A DNA stretch of 21,832 nt from an uncultured Actinomycetes bacterium. Lineage in GTDB: Bacteria; Actinomycetota; Actinomycetes; S36-B12; UBA5976. Position numbers and translations under genes: made by a program. The DNA is taken from NCBI GenBank assembly GCA_903951185.1, contig CAJBBC010000026.1, forward strand, positions 1 to 21,832. Reading direction: 5' to 3'. How positions within the stretch are numbered: position 1 is the stretch's first letter; every line of letters starts with the position of its first letter. Positions 6,472-13,591 of the stretch are shown piece after piece. Below the pieces are notes generated by a model. It saw only the letters and a list, made by a program, of their open reading frames with translations. It had not been told where the DNA came from and did not search any database.

Positions 6472-9051
6472 ATGACCACCGATCAGATGCCCGAAAAACC
6501 AACACTTGATGGAATCGACAGCAAGTGGGCATCAGTCTGGGAATCTTCCGGAACTTATACGTTTGATCGCACGGCCAACCGAGATCAAGTTTTCTCAATC
6601 GACACTCCTCCGCCAACAGTTTCAGGTTCTTTGCATGTTGGGCACGTTTTTTCTTACACACATACTGATTGCATCGCTCGTTACCAGCGAATGAACGGGA
6701 AAAAAGTTTTTTACCCGATGGGTTGGGACGATAACGGTTTACCAACGGAGCGTCGAGTCCAAAATTACTTTGGTGTTCGTTGCGATCCATCGCTACCTTA
6801 TAACGCTGATTTTGAGCCACCGAGTGAACCAGGAAAAGACCAGATCGCAATTTCTCGACGTAATTTTGTCGAACTATGTGAACGTCTAACAATTGAAGAC
6901 GAAAAGGCTTTTGAAGAACTCTGGCGGCGTTTAGGAATAAGCGTTGACTGGAAAATGACTTATCAAACGATCGACTCAAATGCTCGCGCGATTTCACAGC
7001 GCGCATTCTTACGAAACTTAGCCAGAGATGAGGCATATCAAACTGAAGCACCAACGCTTTGGGATGTAACTTTTAAAACGGCAGTTGCCCAGGCTGAGCT
7101 TGAAGATCGTGAACGCCCAGGTGCTTATCATCGGATTTCATTTAAAAAGGCAGATGGTTCCCCGCTTTTCATTGAAACAACTAGACCAGAGTTAATTCCT
7201 GCAGTTGTGGCCTTAGTTGCTCATCCTGATGACGATCGCTACAAGCCGCTATTTGGCTCGACAGTAACTTCTCCAATATTTGGTGTTGCAGTTCCTGTAG
7301 TCGCGCATCATTTAGCTGATCCAGAAAAAGGTTCTGGAATTGCAATGATCTGTACTTTTGGCGATACCACTGACGTAATTTGGTGGCGTGAACTTCAATT
7401 ACCTACTCGCCCAATTATTGGTTGGGATGGTCGCATTCTTCCGGAGACGCCAGATTGGATTACTAGCACCGCTGGTAAAACTGCTTATGCCTCGCTTGCT
7501 GGATTAACTGCACATAGTGCAAAAGAAAAAATAGCAGAGCTACTTCGAGAATCTGGTGACCTTGAAGGTGAGATAAGGCCAATCACTCACCCTGTTAAAT
7601 TCTTCGAAAAAGGTGACAAGCCACTTGAAATTGTTACCACACGTCAGTGGTACATCCGCAATGGTGGACGCGATGAAAAATTGCGTGCCAAATTAGTTGA
7701 ACGCGGCACAAATATTATTTGGCATCCAGATCACATGAAAGTTCGTTACCAAAACTGGGTTGAGGGCCTAAATGGAGATTGGCTAATCTCACGCCAACGC
7801 TTCTTTGGTGTCCCAGTTCCTGTTTGGTACGCGCTTGATGGCGAAGGAAACCCAATTTGGGATCAAGTACTTACTCCAGATGATTCGCTTCTGCCGATTG
7901 ATCCTTCTACTGATTTACCGGCCGGTTACGTTGAAACCCAACGAGGTCAAGCAAATGGATTCATCGGTGACCCTGATGTGATGGATACTTGGGCAACATC
8001 GTCGTTAACTCCGCAGATTGCTGGTGGTTGGACAGTTGATGATGATTTATGGAAACGAGTTTTTCCATTCGATGTTCGTCCGCAAGCACATGAGATTATT
8101 CGCACTTGGTTATTTAGCACTGTTGTCCGAGCACATTTCGAAGAAGATGTTCTCCCTTGGAAACATGCCTCAATAAGTGGCTGGATTCTAGATCCGGATC
8201 GCAAGAAAATGAGCAAGTCCAAAGGCAATGTTGTTACACCACTGGATCTACTCGATGAGCACGGAAGTGACGGTGTGCGTTATTGGGCAGCCAGCGGCCG
8301 TCCGGGAACTGATACCGCTTTTGACGTTGGTCAAATGAAAATTGGTCGTCGTTTAGCCACCAAGATTTTGAATGCAAGTAAATTCACTTTGATGCAAGGG
8401 GTGGCCCCGAGTACTGCAATTACAAATCCACTAGATAAAGCTTTACTGGCTGCTCTTGCTGATGTAGTGGATCAATCCACTAAAGCGTTTGAACAATTCA
8501 ATTACACCAAAGCACTTGAACAAGCTGAAACTTTTTTCTGGGCTTTTACCGATGACCATGTTGAAATAGTTAAAGATCGGGCGTATGGTCTGCAGGGACA
8601 AGCTGAAGCTGACTCAGCAAAAGCAACATTAAATATTGCGCTCGAGACTTTACTAAAACTCTTTGCGCCATTCCTTCCTTTTGTTACTGAAGAAGTATGG
8701 GCTTGGTGGCAAGAAGGGTCAGTGCACAATTCAAGCTGGCCAACTGCTGCCCCACTTCGTGATTATGGTGGCGATAGTTCAGTTCTGGCTGTAACAGCTG
8801 AAGTTATCTCGCAACTGCGTAAAGTAAAAAGTGAAGCAAAAGTTTCAATGAAAGCCGAGATATCTAAAGCAGTAATTTCTGCCCCAGCTGAAGTGATTGC
8901 TCAGATTAAACTCGTTGCCGCAGACTTGCGGGCTGCCGGTCGCGTAAATTCAGACTTCGTTTATGTTGAATCTAAAAAAATTGAAAGCGCGAGCCCAACC
9001 TCAAATTCAACTATCCAAATTGAGATCGAACTCGCGCCAGCAAGTTCTTGA
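6472..9051 (+). CDS. valS: Valyl-tRNA synthetase, archaeal-like (type 2) subfamily
   Basis: Class I aminoacyl-tRNA synthetase that charges tRNA-Val, of 859 residues. The HIGH motif reads HVGH (55-58, in TVSGSLHVGHVFSYTHTD). KMSKS is intact at 579-583 (DPDRKKMSKSKGN). The segment after HIGH reads GWDDNGLPTERRVQNYFGV (85-103), as in archaeal and Rickettsia-type ValRS, rather than the GTDHAGIATQ of the usual bacterial enzyme. The editing domain (about 205-350) has FIETTRPELIPAVVALVAHPDD. The C-terminus stops after a short helical and strand segment and lacks the long coiled-coil arm of type 1 ValRS, consistent with type 2. It is a single intact frame with local codon use like its neighbours. It is divergent from folC and convergent with clpX, with a 17-base gap. 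Identity as ValRS is near certain; the subfamily assignment rests on motif recall. Confidence 0.95.
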   Translation: MTTDQMPEKPTLDGIDSKWASVWESSGTYTFDRTANRDQVFSIDTPPPTVSGSLHVGHVFSYTHTDCIARYQRMNGKKVFYPMGWDDNGLPTERRVQNYFGVRCDPSLPYNADFEPPSEPGKDQIAISRRNFVELCERLTIEDEKAFEELWRRLGISVDWKMTYQTIDSNARAISQRAFLRNLARDEAYQTEAPTLWDVTFKTAVAQAELEDRERPGAYHRISFKKADGSPLFIETTRPELIPAVVALVAHPDDDRYKPLFGSTVTSPIFGVAVPVVAHHLADPEKGSGIAMICTFGDTTDVIWWRELQLPTRPIIGWDGRILPETPDWITSTAGKTAYASLAGLTAHSAKEKIAELLRESGDLEGEIRPITHPVKFFEKGDKPLEIVTTRQWYIRNGGRDEKLRAKLVERGTNIIWHPDHMKVRYQNWVEGLNGDWLISRQRFFGVPVPVWYALDGEGNPIWDQVLTPDDSLLPIDPSTDLPAGYVETQRGQANGFIGDPDVMDTWATSSLTPQIAGGWTVDDDLWKRVFPFDVRPQAHEIIRTWLFSTVVRAHFEEDVLPWKHASISGWILDPDRKKMSKSKGNVVTPLDLLDEHGSDGVRYWAASGRPGTDTAFDVGQMKIGRRLATKILNASKFTLMQGVAPSTAITNPLDKALLAALADVVDQSTKAFEQFNYTKALEQAETFFWAFTDDHVEIVKDRAYGLQGQAEADSAKATLNIALETLLKLFAPFLPFVTEEVWAWWQEGSVHNSSWPTAAPLRDYGGDSSVLAVTAEVISQLRKVKSEAKVSMKAEISKAVISAPAEVIAQIKLVAADLRAAGRVNSDFVYVESKKIESASPTSNSTIQIEIELAPASS

Positions 9052-9060
9052 TTAATCTTG

Positions 9061-9087
9061 ATCAGTTACTAAGCTGATTTTTCTTTT
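9061..9087 (+). terminator. Weak candidate terminator of valS
   Basis: ATCAG (9061-9065) and CTGAT (9074-9078) can pair across an 8-base loop, followed by TTTTTCTTTT inside the end of clpX. The stem is only 5 bp and AT-rich, and the T-run also encodes clpX residues, so this is tentative. Confidence 0.3.
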
Positions 9088-10349
9088 GGCACACGCTTTG
9101 CAGCTGGTGCTTCACGAGGGATCAACGTTGGATTTACATTCTTAAGAACAACTTCGCGGTTAATCACAACTCGCGCTACATCTTCGCGACTTGGGATGTC
9201 GTACATAACTGGAAGTAGTACTTCTTCGAGTATCGCTCGCAAACCACGAGCACCGGTACCGCGCAGAATAGCTTGATCAGCAACAGTCTCAAGTGCATCT
9301 TTAGTGAATTCAAGCTCAACACCATCAAGATCAAATAGTTTTTGGTACTGACGAACAAGTGCATTCTTAGGTTCTGTAAGAACTGCAACTAATGCTGCTT
9401 GATCCAGTTGAGCCACTGAAGTGAATACTGGGAGACGACCAATGAATTCTGGAATCATGCCGAACTTCAACATATCTTCAGGCATAACATGCGAGAAAAT
9501 ATCAGTCTCACTCATCTCTTCAACTTCAACTGTGGCGGTAAAGCCTAAAGCTTTCTTGCCGATCCGTTGACGAATAATTTCATCAAGCCCAGCAAATGCA
9601 CCACCGACAATGAAAAGGACGTTGCTGGTATCGATTTGAATAAATTCTTGATGTGGATGCTTGCGGCCACCTTGTGGTGGTACTGATGCAGTTGTGCCTT
9701 CAAGAATTTTTAATAGAGCTTGCTGAACACCTTCACCTGAAACATCGCGAGTAATCGATGGATTTTCACTCTTGCGAGCGACTTTATCGATTTCGTCAAT
9801 GTAGATAATACCAGTTTCAGCTTTTTTGACGTCGTAATCTGCTGCTTGAATAAGTTTCAGCAGAATGTTTTCGACATCCTCGCCAACGTAACCGGCTTCA
9901 GTTAATGCTGTTGCATCAGCAATTGCAAAAGGTACGTTAAGCATTCGAGCTAAAGTCTGGGCTAAAAGTGTTTTACCTGAACCAGTTGGGCCAAGTAACA
10001 AAATATTTGATTTAGCTAATTCAACTGTTTCTTCACGAGTTGATTCGTTTGCGCCCGCTTGAACTCGTTTGTAATGATTGTAAACAGCTACCGATAGTGA
10101 GCGTTTAGCAACATCTTGACCGATTACATATTGATCAAGGAACGCATAAATTTCACGCGGCTTTGGAAGTTCATCCCAGCCAAGGTTTACGCTTTCGCCG
10201 AGCTCTTCTTCGATAATTTCATTACAAAGGTCGATGCACTCGTCGCAGATGTAAACACCAGGTCCAGCAATTAATTTCTTAACTTGCTTTTGGCTTTTAC
10301 CGCAAAACGAACACTTCAACAGGTCGCCACCTTCGCCAATTCGAGCCAT
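9069..10349 (-). CDS. clpX: ATP-dependent Clp protease ATP-binding subunit ClpX
   Basis: AAA+ unfoldase that recognises tagged proteins and threads them into ClpP. It is 426 residues from the chosen start. The N-terminal zinc domain has C13-x2-C16 and C35-x2-C38 (KCSFCGKS, CDECIDLC). Walker A is GPTGSGKT (120-127), Walker B IIYIDEIDK (D185, E186), pore loop GYVG (153-156) and the RKH loop 229-231. The ClpP-docking loop is LGF at 268-270 in place of the E. coli IGF. The reading frame is open 60 bases further upstream, but the ATG at 10347-10349 has AGGAGG nine bases before it and starts exactly where ClpX homologues start (MARIGEGGDLLKCSFCGK). It follows clpP2 on the same strand after 124 bases. 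Confidence 0.97.
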   Translation of the reverse strand: MARIGEGGDLLKCSFCGKSQKQVKKLIAGPGVYICDECIDLCNEIIEEELGESVNLGWDELPKPREIYAFLDQYVIGQDVAKRSLSVAVYNHYKRVQAGANESTREETVELAKSNILLLGPTGSGKTLLAQTLARMLNVPFAIADATALTEAGYVGEDVENILLKLIQAADYDVKKAETGIIYIDEIDKVARKSENPSITRDVSGEGVQQALLKILEGTTASVPPQGGRKHPHQEFIQIDTSNVLFIVGGAFAGLDEIIRQRIGKKALGFTATVEVEEMSETDIFSHVMPEDMLKFGMIPEFIGRLPVFTSVAQLDQAALVAVLTEPKNALVRQYQKLFDLDGVELEFTKDALETVADQAILRGTGARGLRAILEEVLLPVMYDIPSREDVARVVINREVVLKNVNPTLIPREAPAAKRVPKEKSA

Positions 10350-10358
10350 GGTGTCGCA

Positions 10359-10364
10359 CCTCCT
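10359..10364 (-). promoter_or_regulatory. Strong Shine-Dalgarno fixing the clpX start
   Basis: A complete AGGAGG (minus strand) lies 9 bases before the ATG at 10347-10349. It excludes the 20-residue N-terminal extension that the open frame would allow, whose start has no ribosome site and whose sequence is not family-like. Confidence 0.85.
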
Positions 10365-10381
10365 GGGGGAATAAGTGTTTA

Positions 10382-10447
10382 CCCGACGGGCTCGGGCGTT
10401 TAACCACAATATCTCGAGTTGATGACAATCGCAGGGCGTACACGCCC
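10382..10447 (-). promoter_or_regulatory. clpX leader: GC-rich hairpin and operator-like palindrome
   Basis: The 124-base clpP2-clpX gap holds two dyads. CCCGA (10382-10386) pairs with TCGGG (10392-10396) around a 5-base loop, a possible 5'-UTR hairpin. GGGCGT (10434-10439) faces ACGCCC (10442-10447) across 2 bases, more like a protein-binding site than a hairpin. TATTGT on the minus strand between them is a possible -10. No protein is assigned. Confidence 0.3.
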
Positions 10448-10473
10448 AAGAACCAAGGGTTTAGTTTGGTTAG

Positions 10474-11097
10474 TTACTTAAGTGGGACACGAGTAGACAG
10501 AACCTGGTCAATAATGCCGTATTCCTTGGCTTGTTCTGCAGTCAGAATTTTATCCCGCTCAATGTCGCGACGAATGTCAGCTAAATCTTTACCAGTGTGC
10601 TTTGAGAAAATAGTTTCCATCTCATCGCGCATCCGCAAAATTTCATTAGCTTGAATTTCAATATCTGAACCTTGGCCGCCACCTTCGGTGTATGGCTGAT
10701 GGATTAAAACTCGAGCATGTGGCAAGGCATAGCGTTTACCCGGTGTGCCTGCGGCAAGTAATACTGACGCAGCCGAAGCAGCTTGGCCTAAACAAACCGT
10801 CTGAACATCGCATTTAACAAATTGCATTGTGTCGTAGATAGCAGTCATAGCTGTGTATGAACCGCCTGGTGAATTGATGTAAATCTGAATATCGCGCTCT
10901 GGGTCAAGTGATTCAAGCACTAATAGTTGAGCCATTACATCGTCGGCTGAAGCATCATCGATTTGAACACCTAGGAAAATAATGCGTTCTTCGAAGAGTT
11001 TTGCGTACGGGTTGTATTCACGAATACCTTGTGGAGTGCGCTCGATGTAACTAGGCAGAATGTAACGAGATTGCGGCGAGTAGTCGAAATTATTCAT
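10474..11097 (-). CDS. clpP2: ATP-dependent Clp protease proteolytic subunit ClpP2
   Basis: Serine protease subunit of the Clp complex, 207 residues. In Actinobacteria ClpP1 and ClpP2 form a mixed tetradecamer and both are normally required. The catalytic triad is S108 (CLGQAASAAS), H133 (VLIHQP) and D182 (ERDKI). It matches ClpP2 rather than ClpP1 in its N-terminus (SPQSRYILPSYIERTPQG), FEERIIFLGVQIDDASADD and the ending AEQAKEYGIIDQVL. The ATG shares one base with the clpP1 stop (TAATG), so translation is probably coupled; AGGTGG about 9 bases upstream, within clpP1, may serve as ribosome site. clpX follows after 124 bases. Confidence 0.96.
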   Translation of the reverse strand: MNNFDYSPQSRYILPSYIERTPQGIREYNPYAKLFEERIIFLGVQIDDASADDVMAQLLVLESLDPERDIQIYINSPGGSYTAMTAIYDTMQFVKCDVQTVCLGQAASAASVLLAAGTPGKRYALPHARVLIHQPYTEGGGQGSDIEIQANEILRMRDEMETIFSKHTGKDLADIRRDIERDKILTAEQAKEYGIIDQVLSTRVPLK

Positions 11098-11732
11098 TAT
11101 GCTGTTCCACCTTCACCGGCTACATCGCGAGCACTTCGAACAACGTGATCTACGAAACCGTATTCTTTAGCCTGCTCAGCCGTAAACCAACGGTCACGAT
11201 CTGAATCCTCAGTTATAGTTTCTGGAGTCTGCCCAGTGTGCTCAGCAATAAGCTCAGCCATTTTATTTTTGGTGTACTTCATTTGTTCAGCCTGAATTTT
11301 AATATCAGACGCCGTGCCACCAATGCCACCGGATGGTTGGTGCATCATAATTCGAGCGTGCGGTAGCGAGTAACGCTTACCTGGTGCACCTGCGCATAAT
11401 AAGAACTGACCCATTGACGCGGCCAAACCCATCGCTACAGTTGCCACATCATTCTTAACAAATTGCATAGTGTCATAAATTGCCATACCTGCGCTGATTG
11501 AGCCACCTGGTGAATTTATGTAAATAAAAATGTCTTTTTCTGGATCCTCTGCAGCAAGTAACAAGATCTGGGCGCAAATAGTATTTGCCATTTGATCTTC
11601 AACTTGAGAACCAAGAAAAATAATCCGGTCCTGCAATAGGCGCTGGAACACTGAATCGCCAAAACCTTGGCCATTCGGTGTTGGGGTCCGTAATTCCGGA
11701 ACTGCTAGCTCCGGGACTTGGATACCGCTCAA
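11097..11732 (-). CDS. clpP1: ATP-dependent Clp protease proteolytic subunit ClpP1
   Basis: Partner protease subunit to ClpP2, 211 residues. The triad is S106 (MGLAASMGQF), H131 (IMMHQPSGG) and D180 (DSDRDRWF). SVFQRLLQDRIIFLGSQVED and FTAEQAKEYGFVDHVV match actinobacterial ClpP1. The start is TTG at 11730-11732, supported by AAGGAG five bases upstream. No ATG or GTG nearby gives a better match, and the short N-terminal tail before RLLQDRI is of ordinary length. The gene begins 131 bases after tig, and that gap contains a ClgR-like operator, so clpP1-clpP2 probably has its own stress-responsive promoter in addition to any readthrough from tig. Confidence 0.96.
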   Translation of the reverse strand: MSGIQVPELAVPELRTPTPNGQGFGDSVFQRLLQDRIIFLGSQVEDQMANTICAQILLLAAEDPEKDIFIYINSPGGSISAGMAIYDTMQFVKNDVATVAMGLAASMGQFLLCAGAPGKRYSLPHARIMMHQPSGGIGGTASDIKIQAEQMKYTKNKMAELIAEHTGQTPETITEDSDRDRWFTAEQAKEYGFVDHVVRSARDVAGEGGTA

Positions 11733-11737
11733 GACGA

Positions 11738-11743
11738 CTCCTT
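11738..11743 (-). promoter_or_regulatory. Shine-Dalgarno supporting the TTG start of clpP1
   Basis: AAGGAG on the minus strand sits 5 bases before TTG (11730-11732). Similar TTAATAAGGAG-type contexts precede pepN and the MscS-like gene, so this looks like the local ribosome-site style. Confidence 0.75.
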
Positions 11744-11806
11744 AATAAGACGTAACAACTAAACCTTAAATGAGGATTGGCTTTGATGCGGGGTGGACAT
11801 GGCTAT

Positions 11807-11824
11807 TTTCGCTGTCAGCGTTCT
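11807..11824 (-). promoter_or_regulatory. ClgR-like operator upstream of clpP1-clpP2
   Basis: The minus strand reads AGAACGCTGACAGCGAAA, with a perfect CGCTG/CAGCG dyad around one base (11810-11820). This fits the ClgR consensus reported for Corynebacterium, WNNWCGCYNANRGCGWWS as I recall it, at all but the last position. ClgR activates clpP1P2 and other protease genes in Actinobacteria. The site is 75 bases upstream of the clpP1 start, a fitting place for an activator. Assignment depends on my memory of the consensus. Confidence 0.55.
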
Positions 11825-11863
11825 ACGTTGCTTGCGACTTTGTGAAAATTTACCGAAAAAGAC

Positions 11864-13198
11864 TTATTCGTCTGCTTCGAAGTTTTCTTCGTCTGAATCA
11901 GCGGCAAAATCCGAGATGAACTCTTCAACCGATTGATTAGGCTTTAAAACTGATTCGAGGTCAACTTTATTTCCAGCTTTATCGAATACTTGAACGCTTT
12001 CCAAAACCACTGAAAGTGCCTTAACGCGACGCACTTCGGCAATTGCTCCCTGAACTTGACCGGACTGCACTAGTTGATCTGCAAAAGCGTCAGGTGCCAT
12101 ACCGTAACGTTGGGCTTCATTAATTAGCCACTGTGAAAGCTCAGCATCATTAACTTGGATACCTTGTTCTTCGGAAATTTTGTCTAAAATCATCCGGCTC
12201 TTAAATCCAGATCTAGTGGTTTGTTCAAACTCAGCTTTATGTGCTTCGTCCCCGTGGCCATCAGCAAAATGCGCATCCAGCTCTTCTTTAAGTACGCGTT
12301 CTGGAACTTCAACTTTAACTGCTTCCATTAATGCGTCATGTGTTAAGTCGCGAGCTTGGTAAGCCTGCTCAACTAAACGTAAGCGGCCAAGTCGTTCGCG
12401 GATGTCGCTGCGGAGCTCGGCAATAGTGTCGAACTCACTAGCAATTTTTGCAAACTCATCATCTGCTTCAGGCAGTTCACGTTCGCGAACAGATCGAACA
12501 GTTACTTCAACTTCAATTGCTTTGTCGGTCCAAGCGCCATTTGTTGGAGTGAATACAAATGTACGAACATCTTGCGCTGAAGCTCCACGAACTGCATCGT
12601 CAAAACCTGGCACCATTCCGTCGCTACCAAGCTCATAACTCATCGCATTTGCAGAAATATCCTCGACTTCTTGACCAGCATGTGTGCCACGTAGATCAAT
12701 CATCAAGATGTCACCGTCGCTAGCTGCACGCTCAACTTGCTTTAGCGATCCAAACCGGGCGCGCAAATCCTTTAGTTGCTCGTCAACTTGGTCATCGGTT
12801 ACATCTGGGTTATCGACTACCACTTTTAGAGTTTCAAATTTAGGCAGCTCAAATTCAGGGCGGATATCTAATTCAGCAGTGAAAATTAAGCCTTCAGTTT
12901 CATCAAGTTTGGTGACATCTACTTCTGGACGACCAAGTTGAGAAACTTTATTTTCCACTAAAGCTTTAGCTAATGAGCTAGGAATTGCATCGTTTACAGC
13001 TTCTTCAAGGACAGCAGCACGGCCAAATCTTTGATCAATTATTCGTGCTGGAATTTTGCCTTTACGAAAACCAGGAATATTTACGGTCTTAGCAATGCGC
13101 TCGTAGGCAGCATCCATACTTCCGGAAAGTTCGGAGAATGGAACTTCAACCGTAATTTTCACGCGGGATGGGGAAAGGGTCTCGACAGCGCTTTTCAC
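11864..13198 (-). CDS. tig: Trigger factor (ribosome-associated chaperone)
   Basis: Chaperone that binds ribosomal protein L23 at the exit tunnel and shields nascent chains; the middle domain is an FKBP-type peptidyl-prolyl isomerase. It is 444 residues. The ribosome-docking signature NIPGFRKGKIP has the GFRKGKIP core at 43-50. The PPIase domain is about 158-240 (GDILMIDLRGTHAG, SYELGSDGMVPGFDDAV). The helical arms follow, and the protein ends in an acidic tail (DSDEENFEADE), as in many actinobacterial homologues. The start is GTG with AGGAG four bases upstream, slightly tight; homologues also start MKSAVETL. It heads the proteostasis group tig, clpP1, clpP2, clpX on one strand, preceded by tRNA-Pro. 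Confidence 0.96.
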   Translation of the reverse strand: MKSAVETLSPSRVKITVEVPFSELSGSMDAAYERIAKTVNIPGFRKGKIPARIIDQRFGRAAVLEEAVNDAIPSSLAKALVENKVSQLGRPEVDVTKLDETEGLIFTAELDIRPEFELPKFETLKVVVDNPDVTDDQVDEQLKDLRARFGSLKQVERAASDGDILMIDLRGTHAGQEVEDISANAMSYELGSDGMVPGFDDAVRGASAQDVRTFVFTPTNGAWTDKAIEVEVTVRSVRERELPEADDEFAKIASEFDTIAELRSDIRERLGRLRLVEQAYQARDLTHDALMEAVKVEVPERVLKEELDAHFADGHGDEAHKAEFEQTTRSGFKSRMILDKISEEQGIQVNDAELSQWLINEAQRYGMAPDAFADQLVQSGQVQGAIAEVRRVKALSVVLESVQVFDKAGNKVDLESVLKPNQSVEEFISDFAADSDEENFEADE

Positions 13199-13218
13199 AG
13201 CTCTCCTACTTCAACTAG

Positions 13219-13264
13219 GTACCTATTAATTAGTACCTTTTACTTACTTAACTTTTACGTACCT
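13219..13264 (-). repeat. Three copies of AGGTAC in the tig leader
   Basis: GTACCT (AGGTAC on the transcribed strand of tig) occurs at 13219-13224, 13233-13238 and 13259-13264, all in the 85 bases between tRNA-Pro and tig. The flanking bases form an imperfect dyad AGGTA/TACCT with CTA/TAG inside it around 13218-13238. A 14-base stretch from here (13219-13232) recurs exactly at 16509-16522 before the MscS-like gene. The function is unknown. Confidence 0.4.
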
Positions 13265-13283
13265 GACTTTTCGAGAAAAATTA

Positions 13284-13359
13284 TGGTCGGGGCGGAGAGA
13301 CTCGAACTCTCGGTCTTCTGCTCCCAAAGCAGACGCGCTAGCCACTACGCTACGCCCCG
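13284..13359 (-). tRNA. tRNA-Pro (anticodon UGG), CCA encoded
   Basis: Read on the minus strand from 13359: acceptor CGGGGCG pairs with CGCCCCG, a D-arm contains AGTGGCTA, the anticodon stem TCTGC/GCAGA encloses loop TTTGGGA with anticodon TGG, and the T-arm is GAGAG-TTCGAGT-CTCTC. The discriminator is A, followed by a genomic CCA. The 5' C1 is typical of tRNA-Pro. Neither of the other two tRNA genes in the window encodes CCA. Confidence 0.95.
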
Positions 13360-13428
13360 ACGACCTGATGAAGTCTAATGGAATTAATGCGATAATCTAA
13401 ATTCAGATTCGCCGAAAGGCTTATTCTC
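13360..13428. promoter_or_regulatory. Divergent tRNA promoter region
   Basis: This 69-base gap between tRNA-Pro (minus) and tRNA-Gly (plus) must hold both promoters unless each is read from further away. TAGACT on the minus strand and TAATCT/TAAATT on the plus strand are possible -10 boxes. No clear -35 is visible. Confidence 0.35.
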
Positions 13429-13499
13429 GCGGGTGTAGCTCAATGGTAGAGCCCCAGCCTTCCAAGCTGGCCATGCCGGTTCGATCCCGGTCACCCGCT
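13429..13499 (+). tRNA. tRNA-Gly (anticodon UCC)
   Basis: Acceptor GCGGGTG pairs with CACCCGC, the D-arm contains AGCTCAATGGTAGAGC, the anticodon stem CCAGC/GCTGG encloses loop CTTCCAA with anticodon TCC, and the T-arm has GGTTCGATCCC. The discriminator is T. CCA is not encoded. A short dyad AGCGC/GCGCT (13504-13515) follows without a T-run. Confidence 0.95.
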
Positions 13500-13533
13500 C
13501 TCGAGCGCCAGCGCTACGTATTGAAATCAGATC

Positions 13534-13567
13534 CCGGATAACTGGGGATTGAACCGAATATCCGGTT
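13534..13567 (+). promoter_or_regulatory. Inverted repeats in the pepN leader
   Basis: CCGGATA (13534-13540) and TATCCGG (13559-13565) form a perfect 7-base inverted repeat with an 18-base spacer. AACCG (13552-13556) and CGGTT (13563-13567) form a second that shares bases with the first, so the two stems would exclude each other. They end 13 bases before the pepN Shine-Dalgarno. They may be an operator or a leader switch; nothing proves either. Confidence 0.35.
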
Positions 13568-13591
13568 TAGCGTTATTAATAAGGAGAGTCT

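Noticed and set aside
10350..10409. N-terminal extension of ClpX by 20 residues
   Set aside because: AGGAGG nine bases before the ATG at 10349 and the family start (MARIGEGGDLLKCSFCGK) fix the shorter form.
11850..11872. Hairpin plus T-run as a tig terminator
   Set aside because: Only AGAC/GTCT (4 bp) can pair before TTTTTC; this is too weak to call.
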